From assembly GCA_030765055.1 (NCBI GenBank), contig CM060958.1, forward strand, positions 110,987,127-111,051,126: DNA of 64,000 nucleotides, given 5' to 3'. Positions 20,439 to 32,437 of the stretch are shown here, one piece after another; the first letter of the stretch is position 1, and every line of letters begins with the position of its first letter. The notes below the pieces were generated by a model. The model worked only from the letters and a program-made list of their open reading frames with translations. It searched no databases and was not told the origin of the DNA. This DNA comes from Mantis religiosa. Taxonomy: Eukaryota > Arthropoda > Insecta > Mantodea > Mantidae. The translations under genes and the position numbers were made by a program.

Positions 20439-21759
20439 TGAGGCATGTTTTTTAAGTCAGTACCGTTTTGGAATTAAAAAAAGACGAGCATAGATATCGC
20501 AATAATTTTATTTTTATATGAAAGCCTGTACCTTAATCTACTTTTCTACATAATTTCCATGAATATTGAGGCACTTGTCATAACGTGGCACCAGTTGTTG
20601 AATACCCTCCTCATAAAATTCTGCCGCCTGACGTGTTAACCACTTTATCACAACTGTTTTGACTTCGTTATCGTCTTGAAAAGGCTGACCGCCCAGATAT
20701 TTCTTCAAGTGCAGGAACAAATGGTAGTCGCTGGGCGCCACATAAGGGCTGTATGGAGGATGATCTAGAACTTCCCATTGAAAAGATCTGATGAGATCTT
20801 TTGTCCGATTAGCCACATGTGGACCGGCATTGTCATACAGCAAAACGATACCCTTACTCAACTTGCCACGTCTTTTGTTCTGGATTGCACGGCGCAGATT
20901 GTTCAATGTCTCACAATAAGACGCTGCATTGATTGTCTCATTACGAGGCAGAAACTCCATTAGCAATACTCATTTTCTGTCCCAAAAAACAGTGCACAAA
21001 ATTTTCCGGGCAGAAATTTTTTGCTTAAACTTCACTTTTGAGAGTGGTGATGAATGTCGCCATTCCATGGATTGTTGTTTCTATTCTGGTGTGACGTAGG
21101 CCACCCATATTTCGTCACCAGTAACAATTTGATCTAAAAAATCTTCACCTACATTATGGTACCGCTCAAGGAAAATCAATGCACTGCCTAAACGTTGGGT
21201 TTGGTGCAAATCCGTCAACATTTTTGGAACCCAAGGTGAACACAATTTCCGGTACTTCAAGTTCTCGGTCACTGTGCGATACAAAACACCACGAGAATAT
21301 TGAGGAGAATAGTCGCACAATGATGAAATTGTAAAGCGTCTGTTTTCTCTCACCTTTTCTTCCACTTTCTGCACCGAATCTTCAGTAACGACTGAAGGAC
21401 GCCCACTCCGTTCTTCATCATGCACATTTGTGCGGCCATCTTTAAGTGCTCTCACCCATTTCCTTACCATTCCATGTTTTGTCCGTAAACTTCACAGGTC
21501 TCACGATAATTATCGATCGGTTTTACGCATTTAGCACTAAGAAATCGTAAAACAGCCCGTACTTCACAATCTGCGGGACTCAGGATTGTCGGAGGTATCT
21601 TAAACACTCAGTAACCACGTATACAATGAAGAATCTGACTGTAATGGCGTCGGTGCGTAGACAGGAGATGTAGGTAACCAGCCCGCATGCACGGAACGCC
21701 GACCGTAGCGCTGCAGCGGCGGAATCGCAAAACGGTGCTGACTTAAAAAGCATGCCTCG
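20439..21759 (-). mobile_element. Mariner family B, full-length
   Basis: 1,321 bp between TA dinucleotides (20437-20438 and 21760-21761). The inverted ends are TGAGGCATGTTTTTTAAGTC (left) and, as reverse complement, CGAGGCATGCTTTTTAAGTC (right). They continue to match through CAG-ACCGTTTT, about 30 bp in all. The size is that expected of a complete mariner. Confidence 0.9.
20538..21610 (-). pseudogene. Mariner B transposase (DD34D), near full-length
   Basis: Reading starts near 21610 with CEVRAVLRFLSAKCVKPIDN and ETCEVYGQN. After a frame change near 21470 it continues WVRALKDGRTNVHDEERSGR, ENRRFTISSL, then VTGDEIWVAYVTPE (first catalytic Asp). In-frame stops follow at 21081 and near 20965. 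The last open piece (20538-20966) holds LLYDNAGPHVA (second Asp) and PPYSPYVAPSDYHLF (third Asp), then LGGQPFQDDNEVK and a normal C-terminus. One frameshift and two stops separate it from an intact gene. It is related to the SETMAR-type mariner group. Confidence 0.85.
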
Positions 21760-21761
21760 TA

Positions 21762-22019
21762 TATCGCTATTTGGGAAAGTATTCGTTTACCACTTTGTAT
21801 TACATTAATGCATGAAATAACGTCGTTTACTTAAGCTTTTCGTAGCTTCTTGGTGATCTATCAATGATAAAGTGCAGAAGAGGAAGTATCCGACAGAAGT
21901 ATTCGAATAATATAACATGCAACATTGCACGTACAGAAAAAGATAAACTCTAGTTAAATCCTATATCAGAACCAAAATTGTTATCATATTTCCAATAATT
22001 GTGGACTTTAGAGATCAAA
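21762..22019. other. No recognisable feature
   Basis: AT-rich spacer. No signal seen. Confidence 0.4.
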
Positions 22020-23525
22020 GAACAGGAATTAAAATTTTTCAGCACAGAGTAAAATACACATCCAATAACACACGAAGAATTTAACAGCATAATGCAGTTT
22101 ATTAGAAATAAGAAAGCTGCTGAATGTGATCAATTAAATTAGGAACTTTTAAAATAAGCATCTGTATGTTTACATAGCCGATTGTTTGATCTTTTTATTC
22201 TTTGTTGGAGGTATGGGCATATACCTGAAGAATGGAATACAGAGTTGGTGATACACATTTTTAATAAAGGCGATAGAGAATATTGTAACAACTACAGAGA
22301 AGTTAGTCTGCTGTGCTCAGTGTATAAATTATGTGCTAAAAAGTTACAATAGCGGAAGTACGGCTTCATGAGGCCCAAAACGGATTTTGAAAAGGAAGAT
22401 CATGCACAAATAGTATATTTATAATTCAACAACTAATTGAAAAACACAAAGAATTTAATGTTGACACATTTATGCTGTTTTTTTGACTATGTTAAAGCCT
22501 TCGATTCGGTTTTAAGGGATAAACTTTGGATAGCGATGGAAAATTGTCGAAAACCAGCACATTTAATAGGGACTGTAAAAGATATGTATAAATACACTAC
22601 AATAGTAATAATAATGAATGGAAGGAAAACAGATGTAGTGTACATAAATTAAGGAGTACGACAAGGATGCCCTCTATCGCCTATACTCTTTAATATTTAT
22701 ATTGATAATACGGCACAGGAATGGCAGCAAAGTATAAAACAAAATGTACTGAATGGAAACATAATTTTAAATACAGTATTATTTGCTGATGATCCAGTGA
22801 TAATATCCCACTCAGAAGATGACATGCAAAGAGCAGTATATAGTTTAAAAAACATAGCGGAAGCATAACCTTTCAATCTCAGAACACAAAACTAAAGTAA
22901 TAGCTTTTAGAGGAAAGAACAACATAAGAGCCAAAATAGTTATAAACAATAAAATAATAGAACAGGTTAATAGTTTTAATTATCCAGTCTGCACAGTAGC
23001 AGTAGCAAATAACAACAAGGATATGGAGGTGAAATTAAACAGATTCAATCAAATCTTTGGGACAATAATAAGAACGCTGAACAGGAAAACACGAAAGGAA
23101 AAACAGATGAAATTTTATAAGATAATGGCAGTCCCAGCGTTCACATACGGTTCCGAAATATGGACACTGGCTAAGAAACAACGCAAACAGCTAGAATCGG
23201 CAGAGATGAGATTCTTGAGAAGTGTGGCAGGTTATAAAAGAATAGACCACGTAAGAAACGAAAAAATGAGAGAAGAGCTTGGGATTTTTAATTTAAACAA
23301 TAAAATAATAAATAACAAAAATGAACGGAAAAATCATATTTTAAGAATGGACGCGTAACGACTTCCAAGAAGAGTTTTAGATTATACGCCGAAGGGACAG
23401 AAAGATGTGGGATGCCCAGCTCTACGCTGGAAGGATCAGTAGGATCTTGAAGAGAACGGAACGGGTCACAGGACCCAATCCTTGAAGATAATAATGATGA
23501 TGATGATGATGATGATGATGATAAT
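22020..23525 (+). mobile_element. 5'-truncated LINE with GAT tail
   Basis: Reverse transcriptase and the complete C-terminus are followed by a closing CCAATCCTTGAAGATAATAA and a (GAT)n tract (about 23490-23525). The 5' half, including the endonuclease, is missing. A terminal trinucleotide tail and the RT pattern suggest an RTE- or related clade; this is tentative. Confidence 0.7.
22080..23358 (+). pseudogene. LINE reverse transcriptase, disrupted
   Basis: Segments in order across several frames: RNKKAAECDQLN-ELLK, GHIPEEWNTELVIHIFNKGD, NNYREVSLLCSVYKL, then CCFFDYVKAFDSVLRDKLW (motif A) at 22437-22652. Next come GVRQGCPLSPILFNIYID (motif B) and VLFADDPVIIS (motif C, FADD intact). The C-terminal frame (23023-23358) has KVMA-type sequence, FTYGSEIWTLAKKQRKQLES and EMRFLRSVAGYKRIDHVRNE, a well-known LINE tail. 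Stops at about 22650 and 22868 and frame changes inactivate it. Confidence 0.75.
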
Positions 23526-23529
23526 GACA

Positions 23530-24262
23530 TTGCACAACTATAAATACTGTAATATTTATTTGGTAGCGTTAAATTCTTAAACATGTAAAGATTAACTTCT
23601 TTCCTCTCGGAAACAATATTTAAAATATTGTAACGTTCACGGATGCGCCAACGCAGGTAAATTACGCTTAATCCACAGAACGTCACTAGGGGTGGGGGAA
23701 GCTCAGGAAGGAGATCTCCCTAACAAGGCGTGGGGTTACCGTGAAGTTTTTGCTTAATCTAAAATTTATGTCATGTAGTTCCGGTTAGAGAATGTTTATT
23801 CTACACAGGCTACAACAGAACGATAACTACTACAGAAACTACCTACAACCAAAAGAAATTATTTTTAAGAGGACAACTGTGGATTTTACCTGGGCTAAGA
23901 TTCTGTTATGATGTTCATCCATGGAGATTATAGACGTGGCCGTCAGAGAATCGAGCGACGCAGTTTCGTTAGCACGTGCGTGACTCTTCAAAACCCGGGA
24001 CCAAAACCTGGGGCTTTAAATGTGGAAACCCTGCAGAAGCAATAACTGACTCAACGATTTGTCAGTTCGGTCAGCAGGGCCTTTAACCTCCGCCAAACAG
24101 CCCAGCATGACTTGCAACCTACGCGACTGTATGTCGCGTGTACCGAATATTATTCCTTCTTCCAAGTTTTACTAATTTCGTCCTTTTCAAAAATGTACCA
24201 AAATATTAACGTCATAATTATCCCTTTGCATGTATATATTACACAATCTGTACTGCATTATT
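23530..24262. other. No recognisable feature
   Basis: Mixed-composition non-coding sequence. No boxes, inverted ends or coding motifs were identified. Confidence 0.45.
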
Positions 24263-24263
24263 C

Positions 24264-25400
24264 TAGTGTCCCTCTTATTGGAGGACATAAGTATTCGAAC
24301 AGAGAGAAAGGTGGTTGGACGTACCCTACACGCCCCTACCACCTAGCAGTTGTGTTTTTGTTATGCCTCGAGACAGTGTGCTCAAAGTTATTCAGCCGAT
24401 TGTGAATTCAGGTAATAAGGGAGGTAAAGGTAAGCAGACAACGGTGGCAGAGAGGAATATCATGAGAAGTATGTACAAACAAAACAAATCTCTCTCTCCA
24501 TGAAATTTCCAAAGCCACTAACAGAAGCAAAACTACAGTGCTCTGCATAATTCAACACTTCAAACAGACAAATACTGTTGTAAATAAACCTAGAAATGGC
24601 GCTCCTTCTAAACTCACCACCGGAGACAGTAGGCAAATAATAAAAATGGTAAAACAGAATCCGAGAGTCACTGCATCTGAGATTAGAGGATGCCTTGAGC
24701 AATATTCTGGCACTGTGGTTTACACAAGAACAATTGAACGGGTTTTAGATAGTACTGTGTTCAATGCCCGCGTTCCTAGGAAGAAACCACATGTTAATAA
24801 GGTGAATAAGAAGAAGCGTATAGAACTTGCTAAAGAGTATGTGGTGAAACCAACAGAATTCTGGGATAAGTTTCTCTGGTCGGATGAGAGCAAATTCTGC
24901 TTATACAAGAGTGATAGACGACTTAAAGTGCCAAATACAGAATAGGAACCTAAGATTATGGTAACTACAGTGAAACATGGTGACAGTAGTGTGATGGTAT
25001 GGGGCTGTATAGCTTCATCTGCCTTTGGGGAACTGGTGTTCATAGATGCGATCATGGACAAATTTGATTACAAGAGAATTCTTGAAAACAATCTGGGATA
25101 AGGGCATGATTATTACTTCCAGCAGGACAATGATCCGAAGCATATAGCTGAAATTGTTAGGCTTTGGATCGTGTATAACACTCCTCACACTTTGAACACA
25201 CGCCCCAATCTGCAGACATAAATCCTAAAGAGAATATCTGGACCTGACTCGAGGAGCGTGTGAGGAAGCATCACATCCGAAGCAAGGACCATCTGAAAGA
25301 ACTTCAAACATAGTGGAGAAATATGGACTCTGCAATCACTAAACAACAATACAGACAATGCCCAAACGATTATCAGCAGTAATTCAAAGAAAGGGGATGA
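24264..25400 (+). mobile_element. Tc1-type transposon remnant
   Basis: The left end near TCTAGTGTCCCTCTTATTGG lies about 100 bp before a Tc1-like transposase frame. No matching inverted right end is visible after 25400, so the right terminus appears lost or highly diverged. Confidence 0.6.
24363..25400 (+). pseudogene. Tc1-type transposase (DD34E), disrupted
   Basis: Begins with an ATG at 24363 (MPRDSVLKVIQPIVNSGNKG). After a frame change, an open frame (24538-24945) carries SKLTTGDSRQIIKMVKQNPR and TASEIRGCLEQYSGTVVYTR, the bipartite helix-turn-helix. KFLWSDESKFCLYKSDRR follows with the first catalytic Asp. A stop interrupts the protein at 24945. Next are KHGDSSVMVWGCIASSAFGE, then YYFQQDNDPKHIAE (second Asp) and NPKENIW with the catalytic Glu. 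The E third residue places it in Tc1 rather than mariner. Confidence 0.8.
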
Positions 25401-27444
25401 TAACTAAATACTCTATAATGAGGGTTTGGGGGTTGATAGGAATTACGAGAGGTACAAATGTACAGGATTCAAAACCCGGTGCCGAGACCATATGTAACAT
25501 TACAAAACTACGAGGTTTTGTAGGGGATTAAAAGGTAAGGGGTTTTACCCTCAACCCCACATAGTAAGTGGAAGCGTAGCTATGTATAAGGTAGAGCAGC
25601 AGAAACATCTAATTCAAAATGAACTTAGTAACTGTATTTCAGAGATGCATAGCGTTTCTACAGAGCACTTCCTGGATCTGGATGAGATCAGGGGCGCTTT
25701 AGTAACATTTAAATGCATAGTGACATCGTGTAACCATACCTTTAGAGATGTGTTGTTTGTATGGCTGAACATTGTGCAACTGGCAAGAGGTGTATGATCC
25801 GGTGCACCCTGCTGGCGATCTTACTCGTAGTAGCACTTTTTAAAATAAACTCTTGTTAATGTTTATAGAGCTATCCAACATAGAGACAATCAGCAAGTCC
25901 CCTCTCAAATCTCTCCGTCAAGTCCCGCGGGTGCTAACTCAACCAAGCTTAAATAGGGATCCCACCCAAAACACAGCTCAGCAATTCCCACGCTAGCTGT
26001 TAATTTCCTCCACACTATTGCACCATCTTCTGTAATCATTGTTTACATCATTAAGAATATGTGTAGACCGGTTACTGGCCACCTAAGCATTATTCCCCTT
26101 GATCAGCAGGATGTGCGATTCACCAGTCCAAAGTATGTGTTTTGCCAGTCAGCAGAATTTAAGCTTAATCATCAACAAACAGCTTTGCCCAAATTCAAGG
26201 CACTGTAAATAAATGTTACATAACAATGATTATAGTAATTTACAGATCTTGCTCGGCCTATGAACCCAACAATACTAGCTGTTCTCTGTTGGAATACTTA
26301 TGTTCAGATTAATTCTCTTTGTAGTGCAAATTAGTTTCAGTCGCTATTTATGAGTTTATATGTTTATTGGAAGACTCAAGTTTATTTTGTACCATTTGTA
26401 TCTACGTATGCTTACACTGCGTAGCTTTAAAATAATATAAGTAAGAAAATGTACAATAAACAAATCGTAATTAAAGGGAAACAATAAAATACCGTAATAC
26501 AGATATACTTAAGAAACGTAAAATAACACAGGACTATAAAGTCCTGCTTCAAGTTAGGAGAAAGATATTTCTCCTAAGGTAAACCTATAACCTATAAATG
26601 CAGTTAAAGTTGTAAAAATAATATTTGTACTAGAGCTACTTTTCTATTTTAAAATCCATAAAGTTAACATTTAGTTCTTATTATATGTAGATCATTATTT
26701 GTTGTTTAATTTATATGGAACTTACTTTTGAAGTTCTACAAAATGAGATATTTGTGTGTGCGTGTATGTGTGTAATAATGATCCTGCGTCAGCAAAGCTT
26801 TTTAATCTGGTAGATTCTTGTGACAGATAAAATAAAAAAGTAATAAAGCAGCAACAATTACAGCTGTAATATCACGACAACAGGTAATCGTCACTAAATA
26901 TTCGTATAAGCTGCATTCCTTTTTTCATTCCAGAACTACTGTTATAATCCCTGAATGTTCATTTGTTTGAAGTTGTGAAGAGTTGCAGGCAAATCGGTAA
27001 TTACCTCTTCGTACTGCTGAACAAGAAAGCAGTAATCACTCAACATTGGTGTAGTATCAGGGATTATTGCAAGGGCTTCCAACATTTTACGGGGTAATTA
27101 TTTTCCAGGCGTACAGAGGTATTGATCAAACCCGATATTTCATAAGCATTGACCCGTTCTCTGTGCCTGCCTGCGTGAGTCTATTGTGTGTGTACCACAT
27201 CCGCTTCAAAACAAGTGCATAACGCCTAACTAGAATTAAAATCTACAAGAAATTTATTGAATCAGTAAGGTAAATTGAATTAGTTACACGATACATACCC
27301 TTATATCCAAAATATTCAATGTCACGTGTAAATTCCAGAATCCTAAGCAAAGTCCTTTGTGATTTTTATATTGAACGCCAAGTATTCCTCAGTAACAGGA
27401 AAGACGTTAATTCTAATACTAAATTTTAAGAAGGTTTTTACTTC
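25401..27444. other. No recognisable feature
   Basis: About 2 kb of mostly AT-rich sequence. The plus frame 25582-25797 (71 codons) begins with ATG but resembles nothing I know. A weak Tc1-like DES motif may exist on the minus strand near 26130 but is too short to call. Confidence 0.45.
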
Positions 27445-27449
27445 TCATC

Positions 27450-27800
27450 ACAAGGGCGCCGGGAGAGCACAGTAGTTTCGTTCGCGGTTCCCGTGCTAAG
27501 GGTCCCAAGTTCGATTCCCGGCTCTAGGGTTGGGCATTTTAAGTCAGGCCTATCGACGTCTTCACCTCTGTCTAGAACATGTGAAGTGTCCTCTATGCCC
27601 AACGTGGTTCGGAGTCCACGGTATAAGCTGTAGGTCCTCATCGCCTCACCGCCATTTTCACTATCACCCTACCATTGGAGGTAATAGACACCGCCCTCTG
27701 AGTGCCTCCACCTGAGAAACGGTGTCCGGACATCACGTAGTGGGGCGAGGTTACCCCGAAGGCTAAGGTTACCGTATGGTGAGTGTTGGTAACCAACCAC
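27450..27800 (+). mobile_element. SINE-G (tRNA-like)
   Basis: A tRNA-like head contains TTTCGTTCGCGGTTCCCGTG, then AAGGGTCCCAAGTTCGATTC as the B box. The body follows: GGGTTGGGCATTTTAAGTCA, a segment with CCTCTGAGTGCCTCCACC, and GTTACCCCGAAGGCTAAGG. A diverged body copy lies at 6726-6970. The exact ends and TSD are not resolved. Confidence 0.55.
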
Positions 27801-27929
27801 TTCTGTATCAGCTATCTATGGCAGGTCGTAAAGGTACTGTAATACACTCAAAGATACAGTGGAGACATTTTACCATAAATTTCTGATTTTGCCTAATTGG
27901 TAGAGAAGAATATCATACATTAACCTTGG

Positions 27930-28804
27930 GATTAGGTTTGGGATTTCATTACGGAGGGGATTCGGTACGTAGGCCACCATGCTGAGCTCTTTGTTCCTAT
28001 ACCCTCAAGTGGGGGCACCCTCAGGAGGAAGGATAAGGCAAAGGAGACAAAGGGCGGCCGACCCAAGGAGCCACGACAGCAAATAGGGTAGGGTCTCTAC
28101 AACTTACTTGGATAGAGACCTCCCCCCACAGGCCAAGACAACGAACTCGCTCCCATACAGCGGGACGGCAACGAGCCCAGCAGCCGAGCCACAAAAGTCC
28201 CTTGCAGGCGATCCGAGCCCCAAAGTTCCCTGGCTGGCGGTTCCGCAATGGTCCCAGCGGAGGAGCTAAGGCCGGCAACCGACCTACCGGAGGAGGAAGT
28301 AGTACTCCTCAGAGCATATCATCCCGCCACGCACCGCCGAGACACCCACCGACACTTTTACTCTGATAGAGTGTGTGTAGTGTTTAACGCCCGCTTTTAC
28401 CACATACGGCACCACAGGCGGTGACACTGATACATGAGATTAAGATGGAGCACCGGTGGAATGAGATGGTGGGGAAACCGGTGGTCCCGGAGAAAACCCG
28501 CCTCAGCGCCGTGTTGTCCACCACAAATCTCACTTTGCGATCGCCTGGGATCGAACCCGGGCCGCCTTGGTGAGAGCCAAGCGGTCTAACCACTACCCTG
28601 ATAGAGACCACCAGATGAAAGATGATATAAAATGATAATGTAAGAACTGGAAATCCGGGGGATGTAATTAACCTACCCAGCATTCACCTAGTGACCCGGG
28701 AAAACCCCATAAAATCCATAAGTCAAGTAGGTCGGTCACGGGAATCAAACGCGGGCCTCCCGAATACGGTCCACAGACGAAACCGCCTGAGTCATCCCGC
28801 TCGG
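27930..28804 (-). mobile_element. SINE-D copy 2, interrupted by SINE-C
   Basis: The reverse complement of the unit at 5431-6075. The tRNA-like head is at the right end (CCGAGCGGGATGACTCAGGC) and the GC-rich body runs left to about 27930. A 14-bp duplication with two mismatches flanks it: TACATTAACCTTGG (27916-27929) and TACATTAACCCTAG (28805-28818). Without the nested SINE-C it is about 640 bp, the same as copy 1. Confidence 0.75.
28372..28593 (-). mobile_element. SINE-C copy 2, nested in SINE-D
   Basis: GGTTAGACCGCTTGGCTCTC and CCCGGGTTCGATCCCAGG (A- and B-box regions) on the minus strand, with the same body as copy 1. It is flanked by a 13-bp duplication with one mismatch: TACTCTGATAGAG (28359-28371) and TACCCTGATAGAG (28594-28606). 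It therefore inserted after SINE-D did. Confidence 0.8.
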
Positions 28805-28818
28805 TACATTAACCCTAG

Positions 28819-29749
28819 AGTAAAATAGATAAATTAGGGCACAAGCTCCCACCTCGACCATTTTATCAACGTGACAATGGTCCTTGTTAGTTATATGTTT
28901 AAGTAACTCAAAGCTTCACTTTAGGTGTTTATAGAAATATAGATTTACATAGCTAAATTGAAAAGAACAAGGGCCAGGCCTTATTTATCTAGTGATCCAA
29001 AAACAATGTGTTATTTGACATTCCTTTGTTTACGTAAGGTAAGCACGGAGCAACCTACACAAGAAAGTGTAGGGTAAATACATCATCTTTGCATCCGTGC
29101 CAAAATGAATATAAAAATTTCTTATTTTCACAATTATTGAGTTCCCCATAAGGCATATCTATTGTCCTAAATAAAAAGAAAGCGTTTATCCGGATATAGA
29201 CATTTCATTATATCAATCCATATACAATATACGAGCTTTTATTAAAATGTAGATTGGGAAACAGAAGACCCCGGAACAGTAGCCCTGAGATACGAGCCAG
29301 AGGGTTCAAGAGGCAATAATAACTGCACAGCGAAAAGCCGGGGAAATTTCCAAACTAATAACCCCAAGCAAGAGAAGCTAGGGAGAACAATAAAGCTTCA
29401 TTAAACTTTATATATAACTGCGTAATATAATCATTCCACATTGAATGTTTTTAATTATTAGACCTTATTTCAAACAAAGGGGACATTGTTTTATGTTTCC
29501 TTGCTACGTTATTTATCTCCAGAACTGAGCATTTCATTTCATTATTAATTTCTAAAACAAAATCTATGATTGCAGTGTGTTTTCCAAGACAATTGATTGT
29601 GTATAACTCCTGAAGATTGGTTTAAGGACATTCATTAAGGCTAAAAATTTCCAAAATCCATAAATATAGGTTTCGGTGATAACAAGCCTTCTACTTTATT
29701 AAATTAAGAATATTTACACATAGCTTTTATAGCTTCACGACCGTTTAAA
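28819..29749. other. No recognisable feature
   Basis: AT-rich non-coding sequence. No repeats or coding segments recognised. Confidence 0.45.
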
Positions 29750-29959
29750 GTACAGGGTGTATATAAATGAATATCGGTGATTTAAAACTATAATATTTAT
29801 TACGTTAAGCTTACAGTTATAAATGATAAATGAAAAACCAACTCAACGGTTTCTGTTTGTTGGCACCAATGCACATGTGCGCGCAATGTTTCTGACGCAA
29901 TCCGCTAGACAGCGGTAGTAGCAAAGATGGCGACTAGTAAACATTAAGCGTTTTGTGTT

Positions 29960-31362
29960 TTGCAGTTTGCAAAGACCGAATCTGTAGTTACTGTGCAACG
30001 TGCGTTCCGCATTAAGTTCGGTTGGGATTCTTCTAGTGATAATAACATTCGTAGATGGTATCATCAGTTTGAAGATACCGGCTACCTTTGGAAAGGGAAG
30101 AGCACGGGACGACCAATAGTAAGTGAAGAGACTGTCGAGCGAGTGAGAGAGTCCTTCATCGTAGCCCAAAGAAATCAGTCCGGAAGGCTAGTCGTGAATT
30201 ACAAGGTTGTTACCCAATCGGCAAGCTCTACGGTGCCGATCAATAAATGCAGGCGAGACAGAGTGGAGGGAGGGGAGACCACGGGGGTAGCTGAGTCTTC
30301 GTTTCCCCCTTCTCCTGCCGCCCGAAGGAGGGCGAAGCGTCGAGAATGTTTTCCCCCTCCATAAAAAGGAATTCTCGAGAAACGTCGGGCTGCCGATCAA
30401 TACAGGAGAGGCGACCGTCAGTTGAGTTGAGTGAGTCGTGGCGAGTAGTGTGTAAGGAGCGCCCAGTGTACATGGACAGACGAACTGGCAAAATTGTAAT
30501 TGTGTACATTACGAAATTCTATGTAATTGTGACATTGGAATAAGGTGGAAATGAACATTCTTGAGTGGTGTAATTGGACTTTTTATTTCACGAACCCACA
30601 AAGTCACATTCCTGTGTCGACTGTTTGGAAAGTTGCAAGAAAACGCTTACGGCTACGTCCTTACCGTTTACAGTCATTACAGGCTCTAAAGCCGACAGAC
30701 CACGGATTACGTGCCAACTTCGCAAACGACATGTTTCATGGCGATGACGATTTTATGGATCGTGTTTTCTTCAGTGATGAATTGACCTTTCACCTTAGGG
30801 AACATGTTAATACTCATAATGTGCGCATCTGGGGCTCAGAAAATCCTCACGAGATGACACAAATGCAACGAGATTCTCCTAAAGTGAATGTTTTTTTGTG
30901 CGGTATCCCGGCTAAATGTTTATGGGCATTTCTTTTTTGGTGAACCTAATGTAACTGGCACTTATCTTGATACACTAGAGCAATGGATCTTCCTTCAGTT
31001 GGAATAAAATGAGCCAGAGAAGTTCATTTTTCAGCAATATGGTGCGCCACATAACTGGCATAACGATGTACGCGATTGGTTGAACGTCACTGTACCCGAG
31101 CGCTGGATAGGCCGCAAGGGCCCCAGTGACAGGGCTTGCTATTCATGGCCTCCACGTTCTCCTGACGTAATGCCATGCGATTTTTACCTTTGGCGCTTCA
31201 TCAAGGATCGTGTGTACGTGACCAGCTGACCTCCTTGAATTAAAAAACCGGATTGAAGCAGCCGTTGCTACAATTGTTGTATACACACATATCAACTTTT
31301 GTGAAGAACTCGGCTATAGACTTGACGTGTGCCGTGTGACAAAGGGCAGTCACACTGAATAT
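29960..31362 (+). pseudogene. Tc1/IS630-like transposase, interrupted
   Basis: The N-terminal frame (29960-30207) reads FAKTESVVTVQRAFRIKFGW, IRRWYHQFEDTGYLWKGKST and GRPIVSEETVERVRESF. A solo LTR then splits the gene. After it come IPVSTVWKVARKRLRLRPYR, LQALKPTDHGLRANFANDM, then DRVFFSDELTFHLREHVN with the first catalytic Asp (SDE). A frame break near 30940 follows. The region then decodes GAPPHWHNDVRDWLN (catalytic DG is damaged), PPRSPDVMPCDFYLW with the last Asp, and RLDVCRVTKGSHTEY at the C-terminus near 31360, where repeat E begins. Confidence 0.75.
30208..30608 (+). mobile_element. Solo LTR related to the Gypsy element
   Basis: 401 bp. The right end reads CACGAACCCACAAAGTCACA, identical to the end of the coding-strand LTR of the 10.8-16.4 kb element. 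The left end TGTTACCCAATCGGCAAGC resembles its start. The interior is diverged but keeps a TATA-like CATAAAAAGGA and a TCAGTTGAG initiator. It sits inside the transposase frame. I could not see a clear 4-bp duplication (AGGT against TTCC). Confidence 0.7.
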
Positions 31363-32437
31363 CCCGTAGGGGAGGGGATCCGTCCCCTTCAGCTGCTGTG
31401 GTGCGAGCGCTAGTATACTCCACCACAGAAGAGAAAGTCTCCGAGGGACGAGATTCAGGGGATTGGCGAAGGTTCCCACACCCTCCCTGGACAGCTTTAT
31501 GACACCCCATGTCAGTTTAGTTACAGATAATTCAAAAACATTCTGACGGCTTCTACTTTTGTGAATAAATCTTCTCGGTTTTAATGTACAGACTGATTAG
31601 GGCGCATGTTTTTAACGGTGTGCTCCTTGTATAGCAGGTGTTCTCTGCCACACACATTCGCTGTCCTTGTGCCACAACACATTCCTTACAGGGATTTTAT
31701 TTGCGTTGCTATACTATAGTACCTCTGACGTTACTAGAGGAACCTCAGGCCGAACTGCCGAGCCACTCCCGATGGGGAGTTGTTAGGATTGGGTTGGACT
31801 CGAGGGGGCAGTGTGTTCCCGACACCCACGGGAAGTTAAGTACCTCCGGCCAGGCTACGGCCGCCTGGAGGGGATAGAGGTTTGTCTCTTAAGTCCCTGG
31901 TGCTACTTGCAGAGCTAGTAGAAGGTGTGATAGATCACCATGCGGTCCCACCAAGGTTTTTCGGCATTCTTCCCTGCGGGATTGACGCGCGTAAATGGCG
32001 TATCCACTTCCATGCCGTTCTCTCTTGTTTTCTTCTTCTTTTTTGTAATTTACGTCCTCCAACTTGAAGTCATATCTGCCGATGAATGAAATGAGTGAAA
32101 TGATGCTCAAGTCAATCCGAGGTCCACGGGGCTTAGAGTTACCCGACATTCGTCTTCCAGGAAAAGGGAAAACCCCGGAAAAACCTTATCCAGGTAACTC
32201 GCCCTGACCAAGATTCGAACTCGGAACCTCTTGAACATGAGGCAGACACGCTACCATCTACGCTACCGAGGCCGGCGCCATCCCGTCTTGACGTTGGTGT
32301 CAACGGGGGGTCTTTTTAAGAAATCATGCCCTATGGAAAGACCCCTGGAGTTATCCATCGCTCCCGGTTTGAAGGAGGTCAGGGTCCTTGGACTTCAGGG
32401 TCTTGGACTAATTGGGTAGAACATCTGCACTTAAGTA
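31363..32437 (+). mobile_element. Repeat E copy 1 (unclassified)
   Basis: The start is CCCGTAGGGGAGGGGATCCG. After an unrelated stretch of about 290 bp (31413-31710) it continues GTACCTCTGACGTTACTAGA, GGACTCGAGGGGGCAGTG, AGATCACCATGCGGTCCCAC and CCCTATGGAAAG, all shared with copy 2 at 60882-61422. A 15-bp duplication with two mismatches flanks it: AGTCACACTGAATAT (31348-31362) and AGTCACATTGAACAT (32438-32452). Net length is about 540 bp. Such a duplication suggests retroposition, but there is no tRNA head, no A-rich tail and no terminal inverted repeat. Class unknown. Confidence 0.6.
32022..32277 (-). mobile_element. SINE-B copy 1, nested in repeat E
   Basis: Minus-strand unit starting GCCTCGGTAGCGTAGATGGT, then GTGTCTGCCTCATGTTCAAG, B box GAGTTCGAATCTTGGTCAGG, body TGGATAAGGTTTTTCCGGGG, and a T-rich/A-rich 3' end. 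The flanks CCATGCCGTTCT and CCATCCCGTCTT look like a diverged duplication. It interrupts repeat E between segments that are continuous in copy 2. Confidence 0.8.

Noticed and set aside
26040..26170. Tc1-like WxDES catalytic motif on the minus strand
   Set aside because: Fewer than 20 residues of weak similarity without neighbouring motifs.
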